This document shows, in pieces, positions 37,958 to 46,990 of a DNA stretch of 62,556 nt (its first letter is position 1; each line of letters begins with the position of its first letter). The stretch spans positions 161,698 through 224,253 of the forward strand of contig NZ_MAJS01000024.1 of NCBI RefSeq assembly GCF_001690985.1, in the 5' to 3' direction. A program made the position numbers and the translations under genes. Under the pieces are notes generated by a model. That model made no database searches. It saw nothing but the letters and a program-made list of their open reading frames with translations, and had not been told where the DNA came from. Origin of the DNA: Aliivibrio sp. 1S175 (GTDB taxonomy: Bacteria > Pseudomonadota > Gammaproteobacteria > Enterobacterales > Vibrionaceae).

Positions 37958-38509
37958 TTGAAAAATAAAGGATTTACATTACTAGAATTAATCACCACCC
38001 TCGTGATTTTGGCGATTATTGCTGTTATTGCATTACCTAAATTCATCAATTATAAAAGCGATGCTAGCCAATCACTCATACAAGGTGTTGGGGGAGCTAT
38101 CAAAACAGGGCTAGATTTAGCAAACGCTCGAATTCAAATAGACAATGCTGATTCAAGTATTGATTACTTAGGTAACACGATTCAATTAACCGCAGGACAA
38201 CCAACAGCAAGTGCGGGGACATTGCGTGCCCTTTTAGATATTGAAGTCCCAACCTCTTGGACAAGACTTTGGAAAACAGTGCCTTGTGCAGAACCTGAAT
38301 TTTGTATTTTAGGCAATATGTATCCTGGAAAATCAAATTATGTGCCCGTTCCCGGTTATGATTTAACGGGGAGCTTTGTTGGCGAAAATAGAGTTGCCTA
38401 TATTTGGCCAAAAGGTTACTTATTAGAAACCGATGGTTGCTATAGCTTTTACATTAATAATGCTTCCACTAATTCTGTTTATTCAGGCTCAATAACCGAT
38501 GGCTGTTAG
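37958..38509 (+). CDS. Type IV prepilin-like protein (orphan)
   Basis: A 183-residue protein with a class III signal: MKNKG|FTLLELITTLVILAIIAVIALPKF, prepilin peptidase cleaving after Gly5 and leaving Phe1 and the conserved Glu5. The C-terminal half has Cys pairs (VPCAEPEFC, DGC.. SITDGC) suitable for the D-region disulfide. Start is TTG with AAGGA seven bases before. It resembles MSHA-type (MshA-like) pilins, but no assembly genes are nearby, so it must use machinery encoded elsewhere if functional. Confidence 0.82.
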   Translation: MKNKGFTLLELITTLVILAIIAVIALPKFINYKSDASQSLIQGVGGAIKTGLDLANARIQIDNADSSIDYLGNTIQLTAGQPTASAGTLRALLDIEVPTSWTRLWKTVPCAEPEFCILGNMYPGKSNYVPVPGYDLTGSFVGENRVAYIWPKGYLLETDGCYSFYINNASTNSVYSGSITDGC

Positions 38510-38744
38510 TGCCATTGCCCTATTTCATTTATTCTTCTCAACTCTCTGAAAAGAAGATCTCTTTAATTATTGTAATTAAACCATTTTTTATTGGCTTTTC
38601 ATTTTCAGATCTATGCAATGAAACAGCAATTAATTAACAAATAAAAATAAGAAGCAGTTCACGAAATAACCTTACAGAAGAAAAGCCGTTATCAAACCCA
38701 GTTATGATGAATCTTTCCAATATTTTCATATTAAAGGATTATTT

Positions 38745-39971
38745 ATGAACTTCGTTGACGGTGTACTACACATCGAATCATTTTTGGCTATTACTCTCGG
38801 GATAATTGTTCTTTTCTTAGGCCGTCGTTTAACACAGATGAGCTATTGGCTAAAAGAATTTAGTATTCCAGAACCCGTCTCTGGTGGCATTCTTGTTTCT
38901 GTTCTTTTCGCTGTTCTTCATTACGTAACACAGGTTGATGTCTCTTTTGATTTAGCTACTCGTGATCTTCTACTGGTTTACTTTTTCACTACTATTGGTA
39001 TTAACGCCAGCCTTAAAGATCTCTTTAAAGGTGGTAAGCCTCTCATCATTTTATTAACCATCACCATCGGGTATATGTTTATTCAGAACCTCACTGGCAT
39101 AGGGTTTGCTTTATTGCTTGATCAGCCTGCCGTTTTTGGTTTGTTAAGTGGATCTGTTTCTTTAATTGGCGGTCATGGAACCGCTATTGCATGGGCACCA
39201 AAGATTGGTGAGCAATTCGATTTAAATACCGCTATGGAGATAGGCATTGCAAGTGCCACCTTTGGGTTAATTCTTGCCAGTTTAATGGGTGGTCCAATAG
39301 CAAAATATTTAATTAATAAACATAATTTAAAAGCGACTGAAGGCGAAAAGGTTGACGTTGGAACTCAACAAGATTCCAAGCAAACTCGCATTACCTCTTA
39401 TGATTTTTTAGACGCGATGCTCGCCATTCACATCTGTATTATATTAGGGGCGCTCTTAAATGAAGTGGTCTCTGGGCTTGGATTAGATCTTCCTTTGTTC
39501 GTGAGTTGCTTGTTTGCAGGTATTTTAATTTCTAATTTAATACCAGCCTCTTACCCCCGCTTAACTGGTACTCGTTGGCCTGCTCGTAAACCTGCGGTTG
39601 CTCTGATTGCTGATATGGCCTTAGGGGCGTTTTTATCGATGTCTTTAATGAGTATGCAATTATGGGCTTTAGTCGACTTAGCGGGGCCTATCTTTATTAT
39701 TTTGGCAGCTCAATTCTTTATTGCGATATGTATTGCCATCTTTGTTGTCTTCCCTCTTATGGGAAAAACGTACGATGCAGCAGTGGTTTGTGCCGGATTT
39801 GGAGGGATATCACTAGGGTCTACCCCAACAGCGATGGCAAACATGTCAGCAGTGGCACAAAAATACGGCAATTCACACCAAGCCTTTATTATCGTGCCTT
39901 TGGTTTGTGCCTTTTTTATCGATCTCGCTAATGCTCTTATTATTCCTTATTTTATTGGTATCGTCGGATAA
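38745..39971 (+). CDS. gltS: Sodium/glutamate symporter GltS
   Basis: A 408-residue inner-membrane protein with about ten or more hydrophobic segments. GltS signatures: LSGSVSLIGGHGTAIAWAP in the first half and the inverted counterpart CAGFGGISLGSTPTAMANMSAV in the second, forming re-entrant loops; FSIPEPVSGG near the N terminus. It imports L-glutamate with sodium. Monocistronic, with a terminator downstream. Confidence 0.93.
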   Translation: MNFVDGVLHIESFLAITLGIIVLFLGRRLTQMSYWLKEFSIPEPVSGGILVSVLFAVLHYVTQVDVSFDLATRDLLLVYFFTTIGINASLKDLFKGGKPLIILLTITIGYMFIQNLTGIGFALLLDQPAVFGLLSGSVSLIGGHGTAIAWAPKIGEQFDLNTAMEIGIASATFGLILASLMGGPIAKYLINKHNLKATEGEKVDVGTQQDSKQTRITSYDFLDAMLAIHICIILGALLNEVVSGLGLDLPLFVSCLFAGILISNLIPASYPRLTGTRWPARKPAVALIADMALGAFLSMSLMSMQLWALVDLAGPIFIILAAQFFIAICIAIFVVFPLMGKTYDAAVVCAGFGGISLGSTPTAMANMSAVAQKYGNSHQAFIIVPLVCAFFIDLANALIIPYFIGIVG

Positions 39972-40001
39972 CACTTCCCTCTTCTAGAAAGCACTTCACA
40001 T

Positions 40002-40035
40002 AAAAATGGCCAGACTTAACATCTGGCTATTTTTA
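40002..40035 (+). terminator. Rho-independent terminator of gltS
   Basis: GCCAGA/TCTGGC core stem with A/T flanks and a T-run. Confidence 0.8.
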
Positions 40036-40147
40036 TGTGCCTAGAAAGCATGTATACAGACCTATTATGTCTATAAGTATTCACACTCTGTTCATTCTTA
40101 TTAGATTATACTAATCTCATCTTATTATCGTTCAATAGGCCATTTAC

Positions 40148-41311
40148 GTGATTTCATCATTATTTTCGCGCTTTGCAGTCATTGGATCTCTGGCAATATT
40201 AGGCGCATGTAGCCAATCCACCACAGACGCTAATTATGTACCATCCGATACTCTGCCTGACTACTCACAAAACAGCTTTCAACAGTACATGGATGAAACC
40301 AAACAGTGGTTAACTGAACATCGAGTATTTAAAAGTAACGATCTAGAAAAAGAACTTTCTGTAAATTTACCTTTTGAAATAAAGCCAAATAAGCCAAACG
40401 GAAAAGGCGTGCTTTTAGTTCATGGTTTGGGTGACTCCCCTTTTTCTTTTATCGATGTTGCTCAGCACCTAGCTGATCAAGGTTATTTAGTTCGCTCAAT
40501 ATTACTTCCAGGGCATGGCAGTAAAGTGGCAGATCTCATGCTGCCTAGTTTAGAAGACTGGCAAAATGTCGTTCATCATCATACCCAATTACTTAAAGCT
40601 CAAACAGATGAAGTGTGGCTTGGTGGTTATTCGACAGGGGCGAACCTTGTTACCTCTGAAGCTCTTAAAGACGATAATATCGCAGGATTACTTTTGTTTT
40701 CTCCGGCATTTAAACCGGGATCATCCACCGTTAAATTTGCAAAAATCGCAAGTTATTTTGTAACGTGGGCAGATCAAGATCCTGAAACTAACCCTATCCG
40801 TTATAACTCACTCCCAATGCACGGTGCTGCGGTTTATTATGATACGGTGAAAGTTGTCCAGCAGGATCTTAAGGGTAAAAAATACACCAAACCCGTATTT
40901 ATGATAGCCAGTGAGGGAGATCATGTCATCGATACGACATTTGCAACCTCTGTTTTTAAAACCCAATTCACTAATGTTAAAAATCACTTAGTGTGGCAAG
41001 GAGAAAATACATTTCCTGCAAATAATGCCACTACATTTAGCATGAACCGTCCAGATCTAAAAATAGTCGATGGATCTCATATGGGGCTATTATTTTCACC
41101 TATAAATCCTGAATATGGCGAAAACGGAGCGGTGAGAATTTGCAGCAATGGGCAGACAGAAGAGCAAGAATTGGCTTGTGAAGAAGGCGCAGATGTATGG
41201 TTTTCTGCTTATGGCGTTAAAGAAGAAGGTAAGATTTTTGCACGCTTAACTTATAACCCTTACTTTGAACAAAGCATGGAAATGTTAGATCATGTCATGT
41301 CTAAAAAATAA
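40148..41311 (+). CDS. Alpha/beta-hydrolase lipoprotein (paralogue of 7188-8354)
   Basis: A 387-residue lipoprotein with lipobox AILGAC (Cys21). Core motifs: LLVHGLGDSPFSF, LLPGHGSKVADLM, nucleophile elbow GYSTGAN, Asp in SEGDHVI and His in GSHMGLLFSP. It begins with GTG. Length, order of motifs and C-terminal block (VWFSAYGVKEEGKIFARLTYNPYF) match the gene at 7188, with roughly half the aligned residues identical by eye. Probably an envelope carboxylesterase or lipase; the substrate is unknown. Confidence 0.82.
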   Translation: MISSLFSRFAVIGSLAILGACSQSTTDANYVPSDTLPDYSQNSFQQYMDETKQWLTEHRVFKSNDLEKELSVNLPFEIKPNKPNGKGVLLVHGLGDSPFSFIDVAQHLADQGYLVRSILLPGHGSKVADLMLPSLEDWQNVVHHHTQLLKAQTDEVWLGGYSTGANLVTSEALKDDNIAGLLLFSPAFKPGSSTVKFAKIASYFVTWADQDPETNPIRYNSLPMHGAAVYYDTVKVVQQDLKGKKYTKPVFMIASEGDHVIDTTFATSVFKTQFTNVKNHLVWQGENTFPANNATTFSMNRPDLKIVDGSHMGLLFSPINPEYGENGAVRICSNGQTEEQELACEEGADVWFSAYGVKEEGKIFARLTYNPYFEQSMEMLDHVMSKK

Positions 41312-41463
41312 CGACAACAAGAAAGGAGATACTTTTAAGAAATGCATAAATAAACCAAACAGATAAACTAACTAAAGTTTACAAAGTAAAAGATAAAACA
41401 TGTAAATCCTCTGTCAGATCTTCCTTTATTCTTACTTCTAATAAAGAAGATTGAGCTCAAATC

Positions 41464-41481
41464 AGAAGCATGATCAAGGGT
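41464..41481. promoter_or_regulatory. Distal RctB-type iteron upstream of the DUF4344 gene
   Basis: AGAAGCATGATCAAGGG, containing ATGATCAAGGGT (41470-41481), is identical over 17 bases to 42332-42348 and shares AAGCATGATCAAG with the origin iteron at 46667-46679. Confidence 0.55.
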
Positions 41482-41552
41482 GTATTCTTCTGGATCCTTA
41501 ATTTACTTATACTATGCTACAACTAACTCAAGGTATGATTAATGGACTAACT

Positions 41553-42326
41553 ATGAAAACAGATATCCGCTCCCCTCTATTCATTGCCTTAATGGGCATC
41601 AGTTTATGTAGCTTTGCTGAAAACCCTAATATATCAATACAATATTCAAAACCTTTAAATCAGCAAGAAATTACAATTCAGCAAACGATAAAAGAAAGTG
41701 GCATTAATGACACATTGACAGAACTTTCTAACGACTATTTCCCATTTAATAAAACAGTCACCATTCAATATGGAAGCACGGAAGGGCCACTCTATGACCC
41801 TAACTTTCATACGATACAGATCCCTTATTCGTTTTATCAAGAATCACTCGATTACTTTTCAAAAAATAAATACCAAGAACGCTTTGATAAATCGCCACAG
41901 TTAGGTGCCCTTGATACTCTACTTCATACTTTATTACATGAGGCAGGCCATGCTTTTATCGCTGATCAGAACATTCCGGTTTTAGGAAAAGAAGAAGATG
42001 CCGTCGATAACTTTGCAACCATCTTATTATTAAACTATGTAGATGATGGTGATGATATTGCGATAAGTGCAGCAGATATGTTTGCATTTGAGTCTGAGGA
42101 TAGACCTGATTACTACGATTTCGGAGAGTACATAGATGAACATAGCTTTGATTTACAGCGCTATTTCTCTACCTTATGCCTTGTTTATGGTAGTGATCCA
42201 AAAAAGCAAAGTCATTTATTGGATGAAGTCGAAAACGATTATTTGAAGGATAGGAAAGAGTTTTGTGAGTTTCAATTTTATTCATTAAGTCAAAGTTGGG
42301 ATCATTATTTTAAGCAAACAAACTAA
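41553..42326 (+). CDS. DUF4344-type putative metallopeptidase, exported
   Basis: A 257-residue protein from the ATG at 41553, chosen because MKTDIRSPLFIALMGISLCSFA is a normal signal peptide; the frame is open 13 codons further upstream. The zinc-site motif LLHEAGHAFI (HExxH) is followed by EEDAVDNFATILLL, the usual downstream Glu/Asp region of this family, and by YSTLC...Cys-containing C terminus. Function is unknown; periplasmic gluzincin-like protease is inferred. RctB-type iterons flank the gene on both sides. Confidence 0.75.
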   Translation: MKTDIRSPLFIALMGISLCSFAENPNISIQYSKPLNQQEITIQQTIKESGINDTLTELSNDYFPFNKTVTIQYGSTEGPLYDPNFHTIQIPYSFYQESLDYFSKNKYQERFDKSPQLGALDTLLHTLLHEAGHAFIADQNIPVLGKEEDAVDNFATILLLNYVDDGDDIAISAADMFAFESEDRPDYYDFGEYIDEHSFDLQRYFSTLCLVYGSDPKKQSHLLDEVENDYLKDRKEFCEFQFYSLSQSWDHYFKQTN

Positions 42327-42331
42327 ATATA

Positions 42332-42374
42332 AGAAGCATGATCAAGGGATTGAATCCTACTTGATCATGCTTCT
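42332..42374. promoter_or_regulatory. Inverted pair of RctB-type iterons
   Basis: AGAAGCATGATCAAG (42332-42346) and its exact reverse complement (42360-42374) flank GGATTGAATCCTA. Each arm contains ATGATCAAG. No T-tract follows on either strand, so it is not a standard terminator although it sits between convergent genes. The right arm shares 17 bases with the origin site at 47102-47118. Confidence 0.6.
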
Positions 42375-42390
42375 GGATCAATAAAAAAGC

Positions 42391-43698
42391 TTATTGAATG
42401 GCTTTAATATCTTCAGCCATTGATATTAGAGTTGATAAGATCTTCTCCCCATCGACTCGCAAGCCATTATGCTCATACTCACTGGTCATCCATGCTCTAG
42501 AGTTAGGAATAGACTTTAACGTTTCACGAGAGAAATCAAACTCAACAAACATATCATTGACATACGTTGCCGCAGCCATGGGAACCGTATTCTTTGCTAA
42601 TTGCTCAACATTGTATAAATTTGGCCAATCAGACTTTGCCGCCAAAAGCTCTGCAGCTTCTTTTAATGGCTTTAAGGTTTCAAGCTGGTCAAAGAACCAT
42701 GGATAGACCATTTCGCCGGTAAAACGCAGTGGAGCGCCTTTCTGGTGGTTAAATTGAGGATAACTCTCTCTCACTCGATGTGCTGACCACTTTGAAGCAT
42801 TATGTTGACAATAAATCGACTCATGTAAAATCGCATACAGTGGATTAGTTAAATGCGCTTGCTGTGAAAGTACATAATTTAAAAAGCCATAACCTAATTC
42901 TTGTTGGCCATTTACATCGACAAAAGCTGTTTCTAATTGGAAATAGAGCTCTTCTGCTCCTCCCGCCATACCAAAACAGATACCCATTTGTTGAAATTGC
43001 TCAACGGTGAAGATCTGGCCATTGGGCAAAGTAACCGACTGATCGAGTAAGCTGTTTGCAATGCGATCACACATCTCTTGCGCTCGTGGGAAGCGAGCAA
43101 AGAATTCACTATTTTTATCTAACGTTCGTTTATATGTCGCATGATAAACATCATCAATATCACGTGTAATAGAAGGGATCCCACCAGTAATATACGAAGC
43201 CAGTAAACTATCAGGAAATAATGATAAGTAAGTTAGTGAGCAGAACCCACCAAAACTCTGGCCAATGATGGCCCATTTATCAACGTTAAAATGCTTTCTA
43301 ATTGATTCAGCATCACGAACGATATTATCAGCTCGAAAGTGGCTTAAATATTCTGCTTGTTTTATTGGGTCTAAGTGTTGGATCGTTTGAGTGGTGATAG
43401 GAGAACTTAATCCCGTACCACGCTGATCCAATAAGATCACTCGATATTGTTCTAAGGCACGCTTTAACCAACCAGAATTACTGAGTGGGCGAGCAGCAGG
43501 AAAACCAGGCCCACCTTGAAAATAAACTAAATACGGAAGATCAAGATCGCTATTTTCTGTTTTTACTAATTCACGAGCATAAACGGAAACATGATCAGGG
43601 GTAGCGGTGTAATCATCATAATTAAGAGGCAAAGAAAAATGATGAGATTGATACTTTACACCATCAAGATAAAACGCGGGTTCTGAATGATTGAGCAT
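42391..43698 (-). CDS. S33-family prolyl aminopeptidase-like hydrolase
   Basis: A 435-residue alpha/beta hydrolase. Oxyanion motif YFQGGPGFPAARP, VILLDQRGTGLSSP, nucleophile elbow GQSFGGFC (about residue 147), and a C-terminal His in EYEHNGLR match proline iminopeptidases of family S33, which release N-terminal proline from peptides. No signal peptide. It is upstream of no other gene on its strand except RidA behind it (about 80 bases). Confidence 0.85.
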   Translation of the reverse strand: MLNHSEPAFYLDGVKYQSHHFSLPLNYDDYTATPDHVSVYARELVKTENSDLDLPYLVYFQGGPGFPAARPLSNSGWLKRALEQYRVILLDQRGTGLSSPITTQTIQHLDPIKQAEYLSHFRADNIVRDAESIRKHFNVDKWAIIGQSFGGFCSLTYLSLFPDSLLASYITGGIPSITRDIDDVYHATYKRTLDKNSEFFARFPRAQEMCDRIANSLLDQSVTLPNGQIFTVEQFQQMGICFGMAGGAEELYFQLETAFVDVNGQQELGYGFLNYVLSQQAHLTNPLYAILHESIYCQHNASKWSAHRVRESYPQFNHQKGAPLRFTGEMVYPWFFDQLETLKPLKEAAELLAAKSDWPNLYNVEQLAKNTVPMAAATYVNDMFVEFDFSRETLKSIPNSRAWMTSEYEHNGLRVDGEKILSTLISMAEDIKAIQ

Positions 43699-43776
43699 GA
43701 CATTTCCTTATATCAAGCTTACTTAGCTACCCAAAGATAAACTAAGTAAGTTATTATTTTAGTTATCTATTTTTTA

Positions 43777-44124
43777 TTATTTTTCAGCAGCTACTACTGA
43801 TATTTCAACAAGAAGCGCTTCACGAGCCATGCTCGCTTCAACACATGCACGCGCTGGAGCGTGACCTTCTGGCACCCATGCATCCCAAACCGCATTCATT
43901 TCAGCAAAATCTTTCATATCTTTAATGTAGATCGTGGCTGATAACATATGCTCACGAGAGCTGCCTGCTTGATCTAACAGTAGATCAACTTTATCAAGCA
44001 TGGTTTGCGTCTGTTCTGCTATATCTTTGGTTGCATCTGCACAAACTTGACCACATAGATAAATCGTTCCGTTATGTTTAACGATACGGCTCATACGCTG
44101 CTTTGTTTCTTGACGTTCAATCAT
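43777..44124 (-). CDS. RidA-family (YjgF/YER057c) protein
   Basis: A 115-residue protein with the family pattern: [33 protein letters not shown], then [35 protein letters not shown] with the conserved Arg that binds the substrate carboxylate. RidA proteins hydrolyse enamine/imine intermediates. The YoaB-like subgroup fits. Start ATG 44124 follows AGGTAAGC. It is 78 bases upstream of the S33 peptidase and may be co-transcribed. Confidence 0.88.
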   Translation of the reverse strand: MIERQETKQRMSRIVKHNGTIYLCGQVCADATKDIAEQTQTMLDKVDLLLDQAGSSREHMLSATIYIKDMKDFAEMNAVWDAWVPEGHAPARACVEASMAREALLVEISVVAAEK

Positions 44125-44233
44125 GCTTACCTACTTCTAAAATATTAAGGTGTAATTTAGAGTGCTAGAGTAATAAAAAATGAAAGGAAATACGAGGACT
44201 CTTCGCGTTAAAGCCTTATTTCATAATGGAAGA

Positions 44234-44245
44234 ATGATCATGGAG
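44234..44245. promoter_or_regulatory. RctB-type iteron downstream of rctB
   Basis: ATGATCATGGAG within GAAGAATGATCATGG, identical over 15 bases to the origin site at 46781-46794. It lies just beyond the rctB terminator. Confidence 0.5.
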
Positions 44246-44286
44246 TCATAGGATACGGGGAGTGCAAGAGGGATTTATAGATAGAT

Positions 44287-44313
44287 AAAAAAACGGCGAG
44301 CACTAGGCTCGCC
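44287..44313 (-). terminator. Rho-independent terminator of rctB
   Basis: GGCGAG/CTCGCC stem; the plus-strand A-run gives a minus-strand T-tract, 165 bases past the rctB stop. Confidence 0.7.
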
Positions 44314-44477
44314 AATACGATTATTAAATTAATAAGCGTAAGATGTGTAACAATATGAGCCAATCTTTCGATTGGTAAAGGACAAAGGTTGTCTATTCAT
44401 TTGTAATGATAGCTTTCAACCTTATTCTTTTGTCATCAACATGTCAGAGTACAGCCATAAATATGTCAACGATGTCA

Positions 44478-46463
44478 CTAACCCGCCATTTCATCCAAAG
44501 CGCGTAAAACGTCTTGATCATAGTTCTGGAGAAAAACCAATTTACTGATCTTTCTTCGTACCGCAAGACCTGCGATCAAATTCTCAATCGACAAGTGTTT
44601 ACCATGATCTTGACTATTATAAAATTCAATCGTTTTACTTAGTGTTTCGTAAGGTAAGATCTCTCCACCGACTTTTAAATAATCTAATTTTTCTTGCAGT
44701 TCTTTACACTCTTCAGAGATAGATGATGAACTGTGCCCTGTCATCGCTGACAACGCCATTATACTTCGTTCTAACGCTTGCTCTGAGGTATATTTGGTTA
44801 ATGTTATCGTCAATTCATCAGCATTAATTTCAGCTGAATGTTTGCGAAGTTTTACACGACGACCTAAACGACCTGATTTATTGATGGTATTTCGTTTAAT
44901 CGGTTCAAATTCACCATCAATGATCGTGGAAAGCTGATCAAGTTGCTGCTTAGGCATGATCTCATTACGTAATGGGTTTGGCATTGTTGGTGCCATGTTA
45001 CGCTTCCCTGCATTCGTGGTTCTAGCTCGAGAATAGCGGATCACTTCTTCTGGATCACAACGAATATCAACTTGATAATCTGGTAATTTATCATTCTTAT
45101 CAATCATTGAGATCGTTAGATGATAGCCCCAAAGATTTACAATAAATAATTCATCGGTCACTTTATCTTTTGCTAATTTTTTTAATTCTCGAATGAGATC
45201 TAAAGAAAATCGTCTCCAATCAACGTTACGAGCGAGTTTTTGATTTATCTCACTCAGGAGTAGGTTATCTGTCATTCGACGTGCTAGGCGGCTTCTGAAG
45301 AAGCTATAGAGCTGAAATACCAACGTATGTTGCTTTAAGATCTCTGGTGGAAACAAAAAGAAGTAATCTTTGGTTAACAATTCATCATAAAAGGAAGGCT
45401 CCCATACTAAGATATACAAATTAGGCTTAATTTTTATTTCACCGTCTTTGCCTTCCTTTGGTGCTTCATCTGATGCGGTAATCGTTCGAGCTAAAAAACG
45501 GAAACGATCACTTTTAAAGCCTTTTGGCATATTTTCACTTAACCAGCGACCTGTAAGTTCATGTAATTGAAAATCAGTAAATTCAATACGATCAATACTT
45601 TCACGAATTGAATCTCGAGCTGGTCCAGAGTCTTTTTTTCCACGTAAAGTTAAAATATCAGTGATATAAATGGGTGTTTTGTTTCCCATTGTTTTGGTTT
45701 GAATATGGTAATCATCTTGATTGTGATCATGATATTGAACAGTTAACGTAAACAGAGCAAAAAGAGTCATAAGATCATCAACAGTCATGATGTTTTTTGA
45801 TGATCTTGTTTCTATGATCGCTTTAGTTCCAGAGATCGCAACCATGGCTTTTTGATAATTTTTACGTGTACGTGGTGGTGCTAATGCTTGATCTATAATA
45901 CCAGCCCAATTTGTTGGAGATACAACGAATTGATCTGCTTCATCTCGCATACTTGGAGGAATGCTTAAACCATGTTCAGTTAAAAATTGGCGGTTTACTT
46001 GAGTTTGAGCGAGTGCTTTAGAACGTTTTTGTTTTTCTTGTTCATGACTTTGCTCTGATTTTAAACTTGTAATACCTAACGTTGAAATCAATTGAGATGG
46101 ATTAATAAATTTATGCAGCATGGTTTTACCTGCTAATCCATGTTCGAATCGAACTGGATATTGCTCGAATAAACCGATACTCACAGCAGTACGTAAACGT
46201 TGCTGAATAGCTGCTCTAGTAAGATGTCCATCTGTTGTTTCTATAATCTCAGTTGTTGAAACTAAGCCATCAGTTGATGAAAATCCTTTTAATGAAATTA
46301 AATTCATTAATTCTAAAATACTTTTTGTCACACCTTTAAAATGTTGATATTGAGTAATCCAATCAACTAAATTTGTTGGTATTTCAAATAAGTGTCCTCC
46401 CTTGTGATCTCTTGGGAAAGGAATGTAGATCTTTTCGTTATCTGCTGTTTTTATATGATTCAT
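44478..46463 (-). CDS. rctB: Chromosome 2 replication initiator RctB
   Basis: A 661-residue protein matching the length (about 658) and position of Vibrio RctB. It begins MNHIKTADNEKIYIPFPRDHKGG and includes LTRAAIQQRLRTAVSIGLFEQYPVRFEHGL (winged-helix-like), FKSDRFRFLARTIT and the RKLVFLQNYDQDVLRALDEMAG C terminus. RctB binds 12-mer iterons and remodels the chromosome 2 origin and is itself limiting and autorepressing. A TTG two codons upstream is also open; ATG 46463 is preferred though its ribosome site is weak. It diverges from parA2 across the origin. Confidence 0.93.
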   Translation of the reverse strand: MNHIKTADNEKIYIPFPRDHKGGHLFEIPTNLVDWITQYQHFKGVTKSILELMNLISLKGFSSTDGLVSTTEIIETTDGHLTRAAIQQRLRTAVSIGLFEQYPVRFEHGLAGKTMLHKFINPSQLISTLGITSLKSEQSHEQEKQKRSKALAQTQVNRQFLTEHGLSIPPSMRDEADQFVVSPTNWAGIIDQALAPPRTRKNYQKAMVAISGTKAIIETRSSKNIMTVDDLMTLFALFTLTVQYHDHNQDDYHIQTKTMGNKTPIYITDILTLRGKKDSGPARDSIRESIDRIEFTDFQLHELTGRWLSENMPKGFKSDRFRFLARTITASDEAPKEGKDGEIKIKPNLYILVWEPSFYDELLTKDYFFLFPPEILKQHTLVFQLYSFFRSRLARRMTDNLLLSEINQKLARNVDWRRFSLDLIRELKKLAKDKVTDELFIVNLWGYHLTISMIDKNDKLPDYQVDIRCDPEEVIRYSRARTTNAGKRNMAPTMPNPLRNEIMPKQQLDQLSTIIDGEFEPIKRNTINKSGRLGRRVKLRKHSAEINADELTITLTKYTSEQALERSIMALSAMTGHSSSSISEECKELQEKLDYLKVGGEILPYETLSKTIEFYNSQDHGKHLSIENLIAGLAVRRKISKLVFLQNYDQDVLRALDEMAG

Positions 46464-46554
46464 TTTCAACTGACATTCATTGTATTTTAATCATTCTTTC
46501 GTATAGGTTAATGGAATTGGATCTTTAAATAAAGAAAAAAATTATTATTCTTTT

Positions 46555-46610
46555 AAACTGATCTTTATGATTAATACTGATCTATATGATTATATTGATC
46601 TATGATCTGG
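46555..46610. other. Origin unwinding element with phased ATCA repeats
   Basis: An AT-rich tract with six TGAT (ATCA on the other strand) at 46559, 46568, 46578, 46587, 46596 and 46603, spaced 9, 10, 9, 9 and 7 bases. In V. cholerae, RctB binds ATCA repeats of single-stranded origin DNA. Placement between rctB and the iterons matches that origin. Confidence 0.7.
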
Positions 46611-46670
46611 TTGGTTTTTTACTTGTAAGTCATTGTATATAAACATCTTATTTTTTTGCGCAATGAAAGC

Positions 46671-46990
46671 ATGATCAAGAGTTCCTAGAAAGCATGATCA
46701 ATAACAAGCCGGATCTATGATCACTAATATTCAAAAGCATGATCATCATCAATAAGAACCGATGATCAGGTATCTAACTGAAGAATGATCATGGTTTAAA
46801 CACAAGTTATCCACAGAAAGGATCATTATTATGTGGTTTTTAGTGCTTTTCCATCTGTGAATTATATTTTAGAAGTCACTGTTGTATGTTTATGTGATTA
46901 TTTCTGCAAATACGTTCGTTTTTGTTTTTATATACCCCTTGAGATCTTATTTTCAGACTTTATGTAGATCTAGAAAGAATGATCAAGTGG
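46671..46990. other. Chromosome 2 origin (oriCII) iterons and DnaA box
   Basis: Direct ATGATCA iterons begin at 46671, 46694, 46717, 46739, 46762 and 46785 (23, 23, 22, 23, 23 bases apart, about two helical turns), with a further one at 46979. TTATCCACA at 46807-46815 is a perfect DnaA box. Each iteron holds a GATC Dam site, as required for RctB binding in V. cholerae. Regular phasing supports a functional origin. Confidence 0.9.

Noticed and set aside
41374-41390. TTTACAAAGTAAA as a possible parS2 site
   Set aside because: One base in the conserved right arm differs; without binding data it is not counted.
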